In this document: piece by piece, positions 22,801-28,693 of the stretch
Position numbering within the stretch: position 1 is the first letter of the stretch
Layout: the number at the start of each line of letters is the position of its first letter
Source of the DNA: a virus
DNA length: 44,115 nucleotides
Virus record (IMG/VR): IMGVR_UViG_3300025151_000078
Location: 1-44,115 of that record
Strand: one strand, 5' to 3'
Program-made: the position numbers and the translations under genes
Notes under the pieces: model-generated
Databases searched by the model: none
What the model was told of the DNA's origin: nothing
Seen by the model: the letters and a program-made list of their open reading frames with translations, nothing else

Positions 22801-22810
22801 AGCAGAAGTA

Positions 22811-22850
22811 AACATATTAGGTTTTGGTATTCAACGGAAAACACTTTGAG
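22811..22850. repeat. Degenerate member (R0) of the palindromic spacer family
   Basis: ACATATTAGGTTTT followed by AACACTTTGAGGATGAA resembles the core and right arm of the seven better copies (compare ACTTTGAGGATAACA in R2), but the left arm is missing. It would place the first cassette gene inside the same array. Confidence 0.3.
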
Positions 22851-22932
22851 GATGAAGGAAGAATACCCTGTTCCGCCATTAGGGGTGCAAGTCCCCCGAC
22901 AACGGACACAAACGCAAGCACGGAGTGATACC

Positions 22933-23463
22933 ATGCCCAAGAAAGCCAAAACCGACAACAGCGAAGCCACGGAAGCATCCGTGGTGGATTACGCCGCCTA
23001 CATCAAGCGGCTGGGAACCCTTCCGGCAGTGCTGGAAGCGGAACCCAACGACCGACTTCAAGCGGCGGTGGACGATGTCCTATCCGGTGAAGAGAAGGGC
23101 TTTGACGACAAGTTGATGACGCAACTCATCGCTTCCGTCAAGACTCAACTCACCATCCACGGTAGCGACAACCACAAAGCCGCAGTGCCTCAGCGAGTGC
23201 GAAGCGCAGACCCGAAGCGACAGGCTCATTACGACGCCCAAGACGCCGAGGTGGAGCGCATTGTCTCCGAGAACCGACCCCTTGCCGACCTCCTCGTCAG
23301 TTTGGGCTACGGTATGCGAGCCACGAAGGACAAGGAAACCGGCGAGGTTCTCCCCTTCACCTTGGCTCGCCTCATTGAAGGCATCAACACCAAGAACCAC
23401 GAGGCCAACCCCTACCGTCCCCACTCCAACAACACGGAAGGCCAAACGGAGGTTGAAGGCTGA
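22933..23463 (+). CDS. GC-rich cassette gene, hypothetical protein
   Basis: A 176-residue soluble protein. Lys/Ser-rich start (MPKKAKTDNSEATEAS), then helices (ADVxx-type VLSGEEKGFDDKLMTQLIAS; QDAEVERIVSENRPLADLLVSLG) and a polar tail. No family recognised. ATG at 22933 follows GGAGTGATACC. The gene is clearly GC-richer than the replication genes and uses C/G-ending codons, which suggests a different origin. It ends before a very stable hairpin. Confidence 0.7.
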   Translation: MPKKAKTDNSEATEASVVDYAAYIKRLGTLPAVLEAEPNDRLQAAVDDVLSGEEKGFDDKLMTQLIASVKTQLTIHGSDNHKAAVPQRVRSADPKRQAHYDAQDAEVERIVSENRPLADLLVSLGYGMRATKDKETGEVLPFTLARLIEGINTKNHEANPYRPHSNNTEGQTEVEG

Positions 23464-23492
23464 TTTTGTGGCCCTAGTCGGGGGGCCTGCAC

Positions 23493-23514
23493 CCTCACCC
23501 CTTCGGGGGTGAGG
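23493..23514 (+). terminator. TTCG-loop hairpin ending cassette 0
   Basis: CCTCACCCC-TTCG-GGGGTGAGG is a perfect nine-base-pair stem with an extra-stable UUCG loop, 30 bases after the stop. It likely ends or protects the transcript. Confidence 0.65.
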
Positions 23515-23526
23515 TTTGCTACCGTT

Positions 23527-23578
23527 CCAAAGATATGTTCTCTAACCATATGGTTTGACACTTTGGGGCGAACCCTAT
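23527..23578. repeat. Palindromic cassette boundary R1
   Basis: CCAAAG, then AACCATATGGTT (23544-23555), then CACTTTGG, then AACCCTAT (23571-23578). The start codon of the next gene (AGGGTATG) is about 25 bases further on, so the right half may also act as promoter. Confidence 0.75.
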
Positions 23579-23602
23579 TGAAACCTATGCGATTGCGAGG
23601 GT

Positions 23603-23902
23603 ATGGAAGACCTTATGTCATCACTTACCGGAGCCAAAACTACAGAATACACCCTCCTAGGAGGATTCAAGCCCAAACACAAAATCACTTGGACTTACAG
23701 CGAAGAAACATCCTTTTTACAAGATGTTGAAAAACTTCGCAAGGCTCTAGGAAGGGAATTTTACTTGGACGGTATGTGGCGCATTGAAAACGGTAGTTTC
23801 GGAATGACCATCTCTGCCAAATCCACTATCTCCATAGACGAATACTTGAAACGGAAACGAGAAGCACTTGAGGGGGCTGAAGACGAGAGTGAAGAAGAGT
23901 GA
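23603..23902 (+). CDS. Cassette 1 gene a, hypothetical acidic protein
   Basis: 99 residues: beta-rich middle (YTLLGGFKPKHKITWTYSEE ... MWRIENGSFGMTISAKSTI) and an acidic tail ending EDESEEE. No family recognised. The ATG lies in AGGGTATGG with no separate ribosome site, so the message may be nearly leaderless from R1. Confidence 0.65.
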   Translation: MEDLMSSLTGAKTTEYTLLGGFKPKHKITWTYSEETSFLQDVEKLRKALGREFYLDGMWRIENGSFGMTISAKSTISIDEYLKRKREALEGAEDESEEE

Positions 23903-23912
23903 GGAGAGAGAA

Positions 23913-23932
23913 CCCATATCTAGACATATGGG
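23913..23932. repeat. Inverted repeat after cassette gene 1a
   Basis: CCCATAT-CTAGAC-ATATGGG sits 11 bases after the stop, in a 103-base gap with no gene. It may be a terminator. Its ATATGGG half echoes the core of the array palindromes. Confidence 0.5.
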
Positions 23933-24005
23933 ATTTCCTCCCGCAATCGCTTCCTACAACCCCCACCCCCACTACTAAACAGGAAAGCAAAAGGAGAGAA
24001 CAAAA

Positions 24006-24173
24006 ATGAACAGAGAATTGAAAACGACTTTGCATGAGATGATTGAAAACGCTACTCAAGCACTTAAGCGAAACCATGAGAACGACGACCATTGGAAGGT
24101 TTTACTTTCACTATTGCGCTACAAAGCAAAAGAATTTATTAGAATCTTTGAGGAGGTGCAGAAGAATGAGTAG
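24006..24173 (+). CDS. 55-residue helical protein
   Basis: MNRELKTTLHEMIENATQAL then KRNHENDDHWKVLLSLLRYK and a final helix. ATG at 24006 follows AAGGAGAGAACAAAA. All-helical with no known family. It ends eight bases into the next gene. Confidence 0.58.
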   Translation: MNRELKTTLHEMIENATQALKRNHENDDHWKVLLSLLRYKAKEFIRIFEEVQKNE

Positions 24174-24309
24174 AATTATCCCCGATAATGGGTGTGTTTG
24201 CTCTCGTTGCGAAAGCAACAACACAGAATGGTTTCCCGTTTTTCGGAATGGGGAAGAAGTTGGACAAATTATGTGCTACGATTGTGGCTTTACGGAGTTG
24301 GAAGAATGA
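24166..24309 (+). CDS. 47-residue zinc-ribbon protein
   Basis: NGCVCSRCESNNTEWFPVFR then IMCYDCGFTELEE gives two C-x-x-C pairs about 22 residues apart. ATG at 24166 follows GAGGAGGTG. It overlaps the genes on both sides. Typical of small TFIIS/ribosomal-type ribbons. Confidence 0.62.
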   Translation: MSRIIPDNGCVCSRCESNNTEWFPVFRNGEEVGQIMCYDCGFTELEE

Positions 24310-24461
24310 AGACATACAAAATAATTAGATTCCGAAATAACGGCAACTACAGCACAAGGAGAGTCATCAAGCGAGGCCTTACATTGGAGCAAGCAAAAGC
24401 CCACTGCAACGACCCCGCTACAAGCGGCCATAATTGGTTTGACGGATACGATTTGGAGTGA
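24306..24461 (+). CDS. Small phage protein of the MKTYKxxRF ... LTLEQAxAHC family
   Basis: 51 residues: MKTYKIIRFRNNGNYSTRRV, then GLTLEQAKAHCNDPATSG, then NWFDGYDLE. This layout (K-V-x-R-F-Y start, LTLEEAQAHC-x-DPETS, WFDGY end) is shared by many short phage proteins of unknown function that I recall. ATG overlaps the preceding stop. Confidence 0.65.
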   Translation: MKTYKIIRFRNNGNYSTRRVIKRGLTLEQAKAHCNDPATSGHNWFDGYDLE

Positions 24462-24466
24462 AAAAC

Positions 24467-24811
24467 ATGACCGAATACACATACGAAGAATTTCAAAAGA
24501 GGATTGAGCATTGGTCATTTACTCACCAAGTTGAGTTTTTGATGCAGGGTAATTGGTGGTGCGATGAAATTATTGCCTTTATTGAAAAGAAGTGGCAAGA
24601 ACAAGACGACGATTTCAGCGAAGAAGATGTAGATACATGGGAATTATTGAATGTTAAACCCGAACCAAGAATCTCATTGAAAAAGAAATACGACGATTTA
24701 GACCTGCGCTACCATGAGTTACTACTGACCTGTAGCGAACAAAAAAGAAAATACGAGCATCTCTATGAGATGTATAACAACCTGCTTAACCAACAGGTAA
24801 AGGATGAATAA
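24467..24811 (+). CDS. Cassette 1 last gene, helical protein
   Basis: 114 residues. Trp-rich N-terminal half (FLMQGNWWCDEIIAFIEKKW), an acidic linker, and a C-terminal coiled coil (YDDLDLRYHELLLTCSEQKR ... YEMYNNLLNQ). ATG at 24467 follows GGAGTG; a GTG at 24458 is possible but worse placed. Function unknown. Confidence 0.6.
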   Translation: MTEYTYEEFQKRIEHWSFTHQVEFLMQGNWWCDEIIAFIEKKWQEQDDDFSEEDVDTWELLNVKPEPRISLKKKYDDLDLRYHELLLTCSEQKRKYEHLYEMYNNLLNQQVKDE

Positions 24812-24816
24812 AAATC

Positions 24817-24846
24817 CCCAAACGGAGGCTATACGCCTCCTACGGG
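24817..24846 (+). terminator. Hairpin terminator after cassette 1
   Basis: GGAGGC-TATAC-GCCTCC with flanking CCCC/GGGG pairs, six bases after the stop and before a TTT run. It separates cassette 1 from R2. Confidence 0.65.
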
Positions 24847-24852
24847 GTTTCC

Positions 24853-24900
24853 CAAAGTGCAACCATATGGTAGTATGAACTTTGAGGATAACACCCCGAT
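24853..24900. repeat. Palindromic cassette boundary R2
   Basis: CAAAGTG-CAACCATATGGTAGTATGA-ACTTTG followed by ACACCCCGAT. It lies between two convergent genes, so here it cannot be a promoter for an adjacent start. It acts, if anything, as a boundary. Confidence 0.72.
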
Positions 24901-24925
24901 TCCGGCCCCCCCACATGGGCCGGAA
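24900..24925 (-). terminator. Hairpin downstream of the minus-strand cassette gene
   Basis: TTCCGGCCC-CCCCACAT-GGGCCGGAA, a perfect nine-base stem about 20 bases past the stop of the gene at 24945-25403. Confidence 0.6.
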
Positions 24926-24944
24926 AAGGGGAGAGGAGGGCGGT

Positions 24945-25403
24945 TCAAGCCTTCCTCGCCTTGCATAACTGCGGGAGGTGGCCTTGACACAACTCGCAGG
25001 TGAGCGGGTCATGCCTTCCGGTCATCTCCAACTGTTGTGCTTCGGTGAAGTTGTAGGCCTCGTAAGCCTCCCACAACTCTTGGAAGAATTCACGGTGTTG
25101 ATTTCCAAGCCTGTTTGGAACCCCGAAGTTTTCGTATTCGTTGTTCAAAGTCATGGTGTTGAATCGCATGAAGTCGTCCACATGGGCTTGAAACTCCTCC
25201 TTGCTCATCTCAAGGCGAACCTGTCCGTTGGCATGTTTCGCCATTGGCTTGTGAACCGTGTCTTGCATCTTGAAGGTGTGGTTCATCATCATGGGCATGT
25301 CGGGGGTTCGCTTGAAGATTTGGCATCTTGACCACTCCAACAACTCAAAGAGTCGGGAAATCATGTTGTGGAGGGAGCCTTCGGGGAACAAATCGCTGAG
25401 CAT
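24945..25403 (-). CDS. Cassette 2 gene (inverted), hypothetical protein
   Basis: 152 residues, helical, rich in Met, His and Phe. HNMISRLFELLEWSRCQIFK and QHREFFQELWEAYEAYNFTE are likely helices. The end CELCQGHLPQLCKARKA could bind metal. GC-rich and in opposite orientation to its neighbours. The start sits in TAGGGTATG, 29 bases from the AACCCT arm of R3, the same layout as the plus-strand cassettes read the other way. Confidence 0.65.
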   Translation of the reverse strand: MLSDLFPEGSLHNMISRLFELLEWSRCQIFKRTPDMPMMMNHTFKMQDTVHKPMAKHANGQVRLEMSKEEFQAHVDDFMRFNTMTLNNEYENFGVPNRLGNQHREFFQELWEAYEAYNFTEAQQLEMTGRHDPLTCELCQGHLPQLCKARKA

Positions 25404-25431
25404 ACCCTACGCTAAGGATTGCTATTATCTT

Positions 25432-25486
25432 AGGGTTCCTCAAAGTGCTACCATATGGTTTGAACACTTTGGGTCCAAACCCTATC
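25432..25486. repeat. Palindromic cassette boundary R3, the best copy
   Basis: Three nested arms are complete: AGGGTT (25432), CAAAGTG (25441), ACCATATGGT (25450-25459), CACTTTG (25465), AACCCT (25478). It lies between divergent modules, so each half could drive one side. Confidence 0.8.
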
Positions 25487-25489
25487 AAG

Positions 25490-25745
25490 GCCACCCCCAC
25501 CTTTGGGTTGTAGCGGGGCCTCTCCGGAGTAGCCTAGGTAAGCCCTGCGAAAAGACCCGATGATACGGACCGTATGAGGACGCAATAGCCAAAACCAGCC
25601 ACGCACCTGCAAAATTCCTTAGCCCAATTCTAGATAGTGGCGAGGCTAGCATAAAGGTGGACAGTAGAGATGGGGACGAGTGAGCCGAGCAAGAGGACGA
25701 GAAGTTAGGGGACTGATTCAACATATCACAAAATAAGAAGGGAAC
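25490..25745 (+). ncRNA. Candidate structured RNA or long 5' leader
   Basis: About 255 bases after R3 hold no credible gene but several short self-pairing stretches (CTCCGGAG near 25526, ATACGGACCGTAT near 25562, CCTAGG). The composition is even and unlike the AT-rich intergenic DNA. It could be an RNA transcribed from R3 or the leader of the gene at 25750. I do not recognise an RNA family; in particular no RNase P or SRP signature is clear. Confidence 0.35.
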
Positions 25746-25749
25746 AAAC

Positions 25750-25986
25750 ATGACACGCACAGAATATTATTGGACTTTGAAAGACATGACGGACGACTTG
25801 AAATATCTCATGCGATTGACTTCAAGGAGTTTCCGAAACCTCCTCTTCCCCAATAGCGAGGACAAGGATTATGTCCGAAATAAGTGGCTCTTGTTTGCCG
25901 AGGACCCACTCCGCTTCATTTGGTCTTGTTCCGAAGACAAGTTGGAAATTATTTCCGAATACATCCAAGAATGCAAGAGGGAATAA
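25750..25986 (+). CDS. Cassette 3 gene a, hypothetical protein
   Basis: 78 residues, helical: MTRTEYYWTLKDMTDDLKYL, then SRSFRNLLFPNSEDKDYVRN and a final amphipathic helix. ATG at 25750 follows AAGGGAACAAAC. No family recognised. Confidence 0.6.
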   Translation: MTRTEYYWTLKDMTDDLKYLMRLTSRSFRNLLFPNSEDKDYVRNKWLLFAEDPLRFIWSCSEDKLEIISEYIQECKRE

Positions 25987-25988
25987 CC

Positions 25989-26177
25989 ATGAAGCAATAC
26001 GGCAAGACTAGCCTTCGTTCACTCTTCCACTTACAGGGAGGAATAAAACCCACCCTACCCGATGAGTCATGCAACCGTCAAGACTACTACAAACGCAACC
26101 TACCAAACCAATGTATGTGTCCCTTTTGCGACCCTACAAGCGAAACAAGAAAAATGCGATGGAGGAAACTACCATGA
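25989..26177 (+). CDS. Cassette 3 gene b, small Cys-containing protein
   Basis: 62 basic residues: MKQYGKTSLRSLFHLQGGIK, then CNRQDYYKRNLPNQCMCPFC and a short tail. The cysteines (C...C-x-C-x-x-C) may bind zinc. The start is two bases after the previous stop and the end overlaps the next ATG. Confidence 0.55.
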   Translation: MKQYGKTSLRSLFHLQGGIKPTLPDESCNRQDYYKRNLPNQCMCPFCDPTSETRKMRWRKLP

Positions 26178-26305
26178 GCCAATACACACCAAGAGGATTA
26201 ATCGTCCAAAGTGTCACTAAAGTTTGCGCTAAGTTTGGACACAAGCACCCTCTCAAATCTTGTTGGGTCTGTAATGTGCAGAAACTACAGGAACGAGAAC
26301 AATAA
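26174..26305 (+). CDS. Cassette 3 gene c, 43-residue zinc-binding protein
   Basis: VCAKFGHKHPLKSCWVCNVQ holds C...H-x-H...C-x-x-C, a compact zinc site, followed by a charged helix. ATG at 26174 follows GGAGG. Confidence 0.55.
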   Translation: MSQYTPRGLIVQSVTKVCAKFGHKHPLKSCWVCNVQKLQEREQ

Positions 26306-26380
26306 ACGGCCCGTTGGTCATGCGCCCCTCGGCATGATAGCACGACCCAAAGACACAGGGAATGCAGGGAGAAGAAGTAA

Positions 26381-26415
26381 GGAACCTAGTGGGAAGGGGT
26401 AACCCACTAGGTTCC
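26381..26415 (+). terminator. Perfect 13-bp hairpin ending cassette 3
   Basis: GGAACCTAGTGGG-AAGGGGTAA-CCCACTAGGTTCC, in the 193-base gap between the cassette 3 genes and R4. It is the longest perfect stem in the array. Confidence 0.65.
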
Positions 26416-26429
26416 GACGAGGTTTGAGT

Positions 26430-26475
26430 CAAAGTCAAACCATATGGTTACATAAACTTTGAAGAGGAACCCCAT
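26430..26475. repeat. Palindromic cassette boundary R4
   Basis: CAAAGT, AACCATATGGTT (26438-26449), ACTTTG (26456-26461), AACCCCAT (26468-26475). The next start codon lies 24 bases beyond. Confidence 0.75.
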
Positions 26476-26498
26476 ATAGAGAGCCCTGTTCTTAGGGC

Positions 26499-26795
26499 AT
26501 GTCTAAGATTTCCCAAGACGCCGCACGAGCCTTTGAAAACTTCCAATGGTTCAAGCAAGGTAACACCCTCGTTAGAACCCGACTGACTCCTCAAGGCATG
26601 GAAGTCCAACTACTCCTTCATGGTAACCTCATCGCTTGGGACGGGCCTTTTGGCCGCTTTGTCACTTGTGCCGGATGGCCTACACAGACCACCAAAAGCC
26701 GCCTTAACGCTCTCCTTGGCGTTGAAATCAAGACGGTTAAGGGCCAACTGATGCTGAATTCCCATCCTTGGGACGGGGCGCAGAGCCCCGTCTAA
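26499..26795 (+). CDS. Cassette 4 gene, phage-type hypothetical protein
   Basis: 98 residues. FKQGNTLVRTRLTPQGMEVQ, LLLHGNLIAW, then AGWPTQTTKSRLNALLGVEI and a HPWDG end. The L-H-G-N-x-I-A ... GWxTxTTKxRLNxL layout is shared by small unnamed proteins in many phages and plasmids that I recall. The ATG lies in TAGGGCATG directly downstream of R4. Confidence 0.65.
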   Translation: MSKISQDAARAFENFQWFKQGNTLVRTRLTPQGMEVQLLLHGNLIAWDGPFGRFVTCAGWPTQTTKSRLNALLGVEIKTVKGQLMLNSHPWDGAQSPV

Positions 26796-26809
26796 CCGCC
26801 CTTCGGGGC
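26772..26809 (+). terminator. Double hairpin ending cassette 4
   Basis: GACGGGGC-GCAGA-GCCCCGTC overlaps the stop codon, followed by GCCC-TTCG-GGGC (26798-26809). The sequence CCCCGTCTA plus the TTCG hairpin recurs at the end of cassette 5. Confidence 0.65.
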
Positions 26810-26816
26810 CTATTTA

Positions 26817-26870
26817 CAAAGTATGACCATATGGTTTGAAGAAACTTTGAGAGGCGTAGCAAAACCCTAT
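26817..26870. repeat. Palindromic cassette boundary R5
   Basis: CAAAGT, ACCATATGGTTT (26826), ACTTTG (26844-26849), AACCCTAT (26863-26870). The next ATG, in AGGGTATG, is 22 bases downstream. Confidence 0.75.
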
Positions 26871-26891
26871 AGCAACCTGTAAGCACAGGGT

Positions 26892-27194
26892 ATGACGACC
26901 CATTCGGAAGCCTACGAAGCACGCAGGAAGCAGTTGGACGAGATGCACCAGCAATTCATTGACGGAGAGATTGACCCAAGCGAATACATGGAACAGAGGC
27001 TTGTTCTCGGAGCCGAAGTCGCCCTCTTCGCATCTGAACTAGAATTCATTGTCAAGTGGAACCTTGACCGTGAAGAGTGGGATTCCCTCTCGGACGAGAT
27101 GAAGAAAGCCATGCTCAAGGTTGGCCGTGAAGCCGCCAAGCACGAGCATCTCAAGGAACAAGTGCAGGAGTGGCTGGGGGAATGCCCCGTCTAG
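26892..27194 (+). CDS. Cassette 5 gene, helical acidic protein
   Basis: 100 residues, all helix and strongly charged: YEARRKQLDEMHQQFIDGEI, SEYMEQRLVLGAEVALFASE, SDEMKKAMLKVGREAAKHEH. Possibly a coiled-coil adaptor. GC-rich. The ATG is 22 bases after R5 in AGGGTATG, consistent with a near-leaderless message. Confidence 0.65.
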   Translation: MTTHSEAYEARRKQLDEMHQQFIDGEIDPSEYMEQRLVLGAEVALFASELEFIVKWNLDREEWDSLSDEMKKAMLKVGREAAKHEHLKEQVQEWLGECPV

Positions 27195-27195
27195 C

Positions 27196-27207
27196 GCCCT
27201 TCGGGGC
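27196..27207 (+). terminator. TTCG hairpin ending cassette 5
   Basis: GCCC-TTCG-GGGC directly after the stop, with the same CCCCGTCTA lead-in as cassette 4. The stem is short but GC-only. Confidence 0.5.
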
Positions 27208-27230
27208 CATTCCCATACGCCTTACAAGCC

Positions 27231-27261
27231 AACCCTATGACCATATGGTTGCACTTTGGCG
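27231..27261. repeat. Palindromic cassette boundary R6
   Basis: AACCCTATGA-CCATATGGTTGCACTTTGG. The CAAAGT left arm is missing and AACCCTAT has moved next to the core. It lies between convergent modules, like R2. Confidence 0.65.
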
Positions 27262-27300
27262 CACACCTTAAGCCGCCCATAACGGACGGCTTACGGGGGC

Positions 27301-27314
27301 CTAGCGGGATACTA
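27301..27314. repeat. Left 14-bp inverted repeat flanking cassette 6
   Basis: CTAGCGGGATACTA here is the exact reverse complement of TAGTATCCCGCTAG at 27865-27878, on the other side of the gene. The pair makes cassette 6 look invertible or mobile. Confidence 0.8.
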
Positions 27315-27324
27315 CGACCTTAGC

Positions 27325-27342
27325 GAGAGGTTTTACCCTCTC
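27325..27342 (-). terminator. Hairpin at the end of the cassette 6 gene
   Basis: GAGAGG-TTTTAC-CCTCTC overlaps the last base of the minus-strand stop codon region and probably ends that transcript. Confidence 0.5.
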
Positions 27343-27847
27343 AAGCGTCCTCCTGTGGGGTTTCCTCCAAAGAAGAACGGTAGGCTTCCATGAGCGAGTC
27401 AAGCGACCCGTCCCACTTCTTGTCCTTGTAGTCGTCTTCAAGGCGGCGGTTAGTTGAGTTGTAAAGGAATTCCATGAAGGACTCCTCCGTGTAGTAAATC
27501 AGTCCCTCCTTGTTCTTCTTACGGAACAAGAAAGCCAAAACATCGGGGCTGGCTTCAATACCACCACGGACGAAGGCGATAAACGCATTCTTAGCGGCAT
27601 CAAGGGTAGGCTGAATAGCGGAAGTTCCGCCACGCTCTCCGGACTTAGGGAGGTAATCTCCATAGCCTTGCAGAGTGGCTTGCGTTCGGCATGACCTATA
27701 CAAGTCCTCTCGGAGTTTGTCGTCAATATCGGGGAGGAGGCAGTCTGCTACAGCGTCTTTAACACGCTGATTGGCCTCTTCACCCTCGCTTTCTAGTTGG
27801 GCAATAAGTCGCCCAAGTCGGTTTTTAATTCTTTCAAGGTTGCTCAT
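27341..27847 (-). CDS. Cassette 6 gene (inverted), helical hypothetical protein
   Basis: 168 residues: MSNLERIKNRLGRLIAQLES, then RVKDAVADCLLPDIDDKLRE, a Gly-rich loop, and C-terminal helices with an acidic end. No family recognised. ATG at 27847 follows GGAGTGAGAAAC; an in-frame ATG at 27865 lies in the inverted repeat and is less likely. R7 is upstream in the expected orientation. Confidence 0.65.
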   Translation of the reverse strand: MSNLERIKNRLGRLIAQLESEGEEANQRVKDAVADCLLPDIDDKLREDLYRSCRTQATLQGYGDYLPKSGERGGTSAIQPTLDAAKNAFIAFVRGGIEASPDVLAFLFRKKNKEGLIYYTEESFMEFLYNSTNRRLEDDYKDKKWDGSLDSLMEAYRSSLEETPQEDA

Positions 27848-27864
27848 GTTTCTCACTCCTAGCA

Positions 27865-27878
27865 TAGTATCCCGCTAG
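27865..27878. repeat. Right 14-bp inverted repeat flanking cassette 6
   Basis: TAGTATCCCGCTAG, exact inverse of 27301-27314. It lies between the cassette 6 start codon and R7, so it would be part of the 5' leader. Confidence 0.8.
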
Positions 27879-27904
27879 ACATCCCTAATACCTGCTCACC
27901 CTTC

Positions 27905-27950
27905 ATAGGGTTGCCACCCAAAGTGCTACAACCATATGCTTTGCACTCCA
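27905..27950. repeat. Palindromic cassette boundary R7, last of the array
   Basis: ATAGGGTT (27905-27912), CAAAGTG (27919-27925), AACCATATG (27930-27938), then a degenerate right side (CTTTGCACT). Its intact half faces the minus-strand cassette 6. Confidence 0.7.
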
Positions 27951-28135
27951 AATTTTTATTTTTAGTAATACTATTCTAGGCTTCCTAGACGGTATAATAG
28001 TCATAAAATGTGCGTTTTTGGACTAAAATTAAGGATTTTTAGCGTTAGCATTATTACTACGGCGCAAACTTCGCAACACAGAAGTCTCCGATTACATTAA
28101 GTAGTTCTTACACCTGCGATTGAACAAGTCTTGCT
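27951..28135 (+). promoter_or_regulatory. AT-rich leader and probable late promoter region
   Basis: No gene in 185 bases. It contains the inverted repeat TCTAGG-CTT-CCTAGA (27975-27989) followed by GGTATAATAG and AT-rich DNA. The GC-rich array ends here and the plus-strand late genes begin. A TATA-type promoter near 27992 is plausible but not proven. Confidence 0.4.
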
Positions 28136-28360
28136 ATGAACGCCGAGGACAATATTTACAATATGTTCAATGAAATACATCAAGACCTAAAGTATGTTTT
28201 AGATAAGTATAACAATAGCAAACTTAGCAAGACGGATAACGCCAAACTACAACAAATAGTAAAACAAATACAGAAGTTAAGAATAGAAATTAGTAAAACA
28301 TTAGAAGCGCAAAGAAAGAATAAGGAGCAACAAGACTTAAGCCAATACTTCAATAATTAA
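28136..28360 (+). CDS. Small coiled-coil protein, first late gene
   Basis: 74 residues with a single long helix (LKYVLDKYNNSKLSKTDNAK ... LQQIVKQIQKLRIEISKTLE). Asn/Gln/Lys-rich. It lacks the W-x-x-I-L-K tag and any clear ribosome site (GTCTTGCT precedes ATG). The 99 bases after it hold no gene. Confidence 0.55.
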   Translation: MNAEDNIYNMFNEIHQDLKYVLDKYNNSKLSKTDNAKLQQIVKQIQKLRIEISKTLEAQRKNKEQQDLSQYFNN

Positions 28361-28459
28361 TAGCATTTTTATCCTGTAAATACATTAAATAGTAGAAAAA
28401 AAGGCGGCATAGTGGCAAAAAAATTCCGAGTAATTTTTTGAGAAATTTTAGGTGGGATT

Positions 28460-28678
28460 ATGTGGAAGAGGATTTTGAAAGAAAAACCTCCTTACGAACC
28501 AAAATTTGGAGAGCCATTAAAAGAGAGAATAACTCAATTCTGCGATAAATGTGGGAGATATGTTAGAATGCCCGTAGGTGCAATATACGGAGAAGAGACT
28601 TCTAATTATTGTGGGTATTGTAAGAGACAGAGAGAAGAAGATTTGAAGGCATTAAGAAATGCAGGATATGGAGAATAA
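28460..28678 (+). CDS. Tagged zinc-ribbon protein
   Basis: 72 residues. The N-terminal tag MWKRILKEK is followed by a Pro-rich linker and a zinc ribbon: TQFCDKCGRYV and SNYCGYCKRQ. ATG follows AGGTGGGATT. A small tagged zinc protein in the late region could be a virion cargo protein. Confidence 0.65.
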   Translation: MWKRILKEKPPYEPKFGEPLKERITQFCDKCGRYVRMPVGAIYGEETSNYCGYCKRQREEDLKALRNAGYGE

Positions 28679-28693
28679 ATTTTAGGTGATATT

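Noticed and set aside
22875-22905. Group II intron or tRNA fragment suggested by GGGGTGCAAGTCCCC
   Set aside because: The short hairpin stands alone. No reverse transcriptase, domain V or tRNA arms are present.
23080-23445. 121-residue minus-strand frame opposite cassette gene 0
   Set aside because: A shadow frame produced by the GC-rich codons of the plus-strand gene; Val/Gly-rich with no ribosome site.
25485-25760. 91-residue minus-strand frame
   Set aside because: Low-complexity hydrophobic/Ser composition, no ribosome site, and it starts inside the gene at 25750. The region is better read as non-coding.
23527-27950. CRISPR array or MITE copies
   Set aside because: The palindromes are few, 340 bases or more apart, separated by genes, and lack uniform spacers. 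There are no terminal target duplications and no cas genes.
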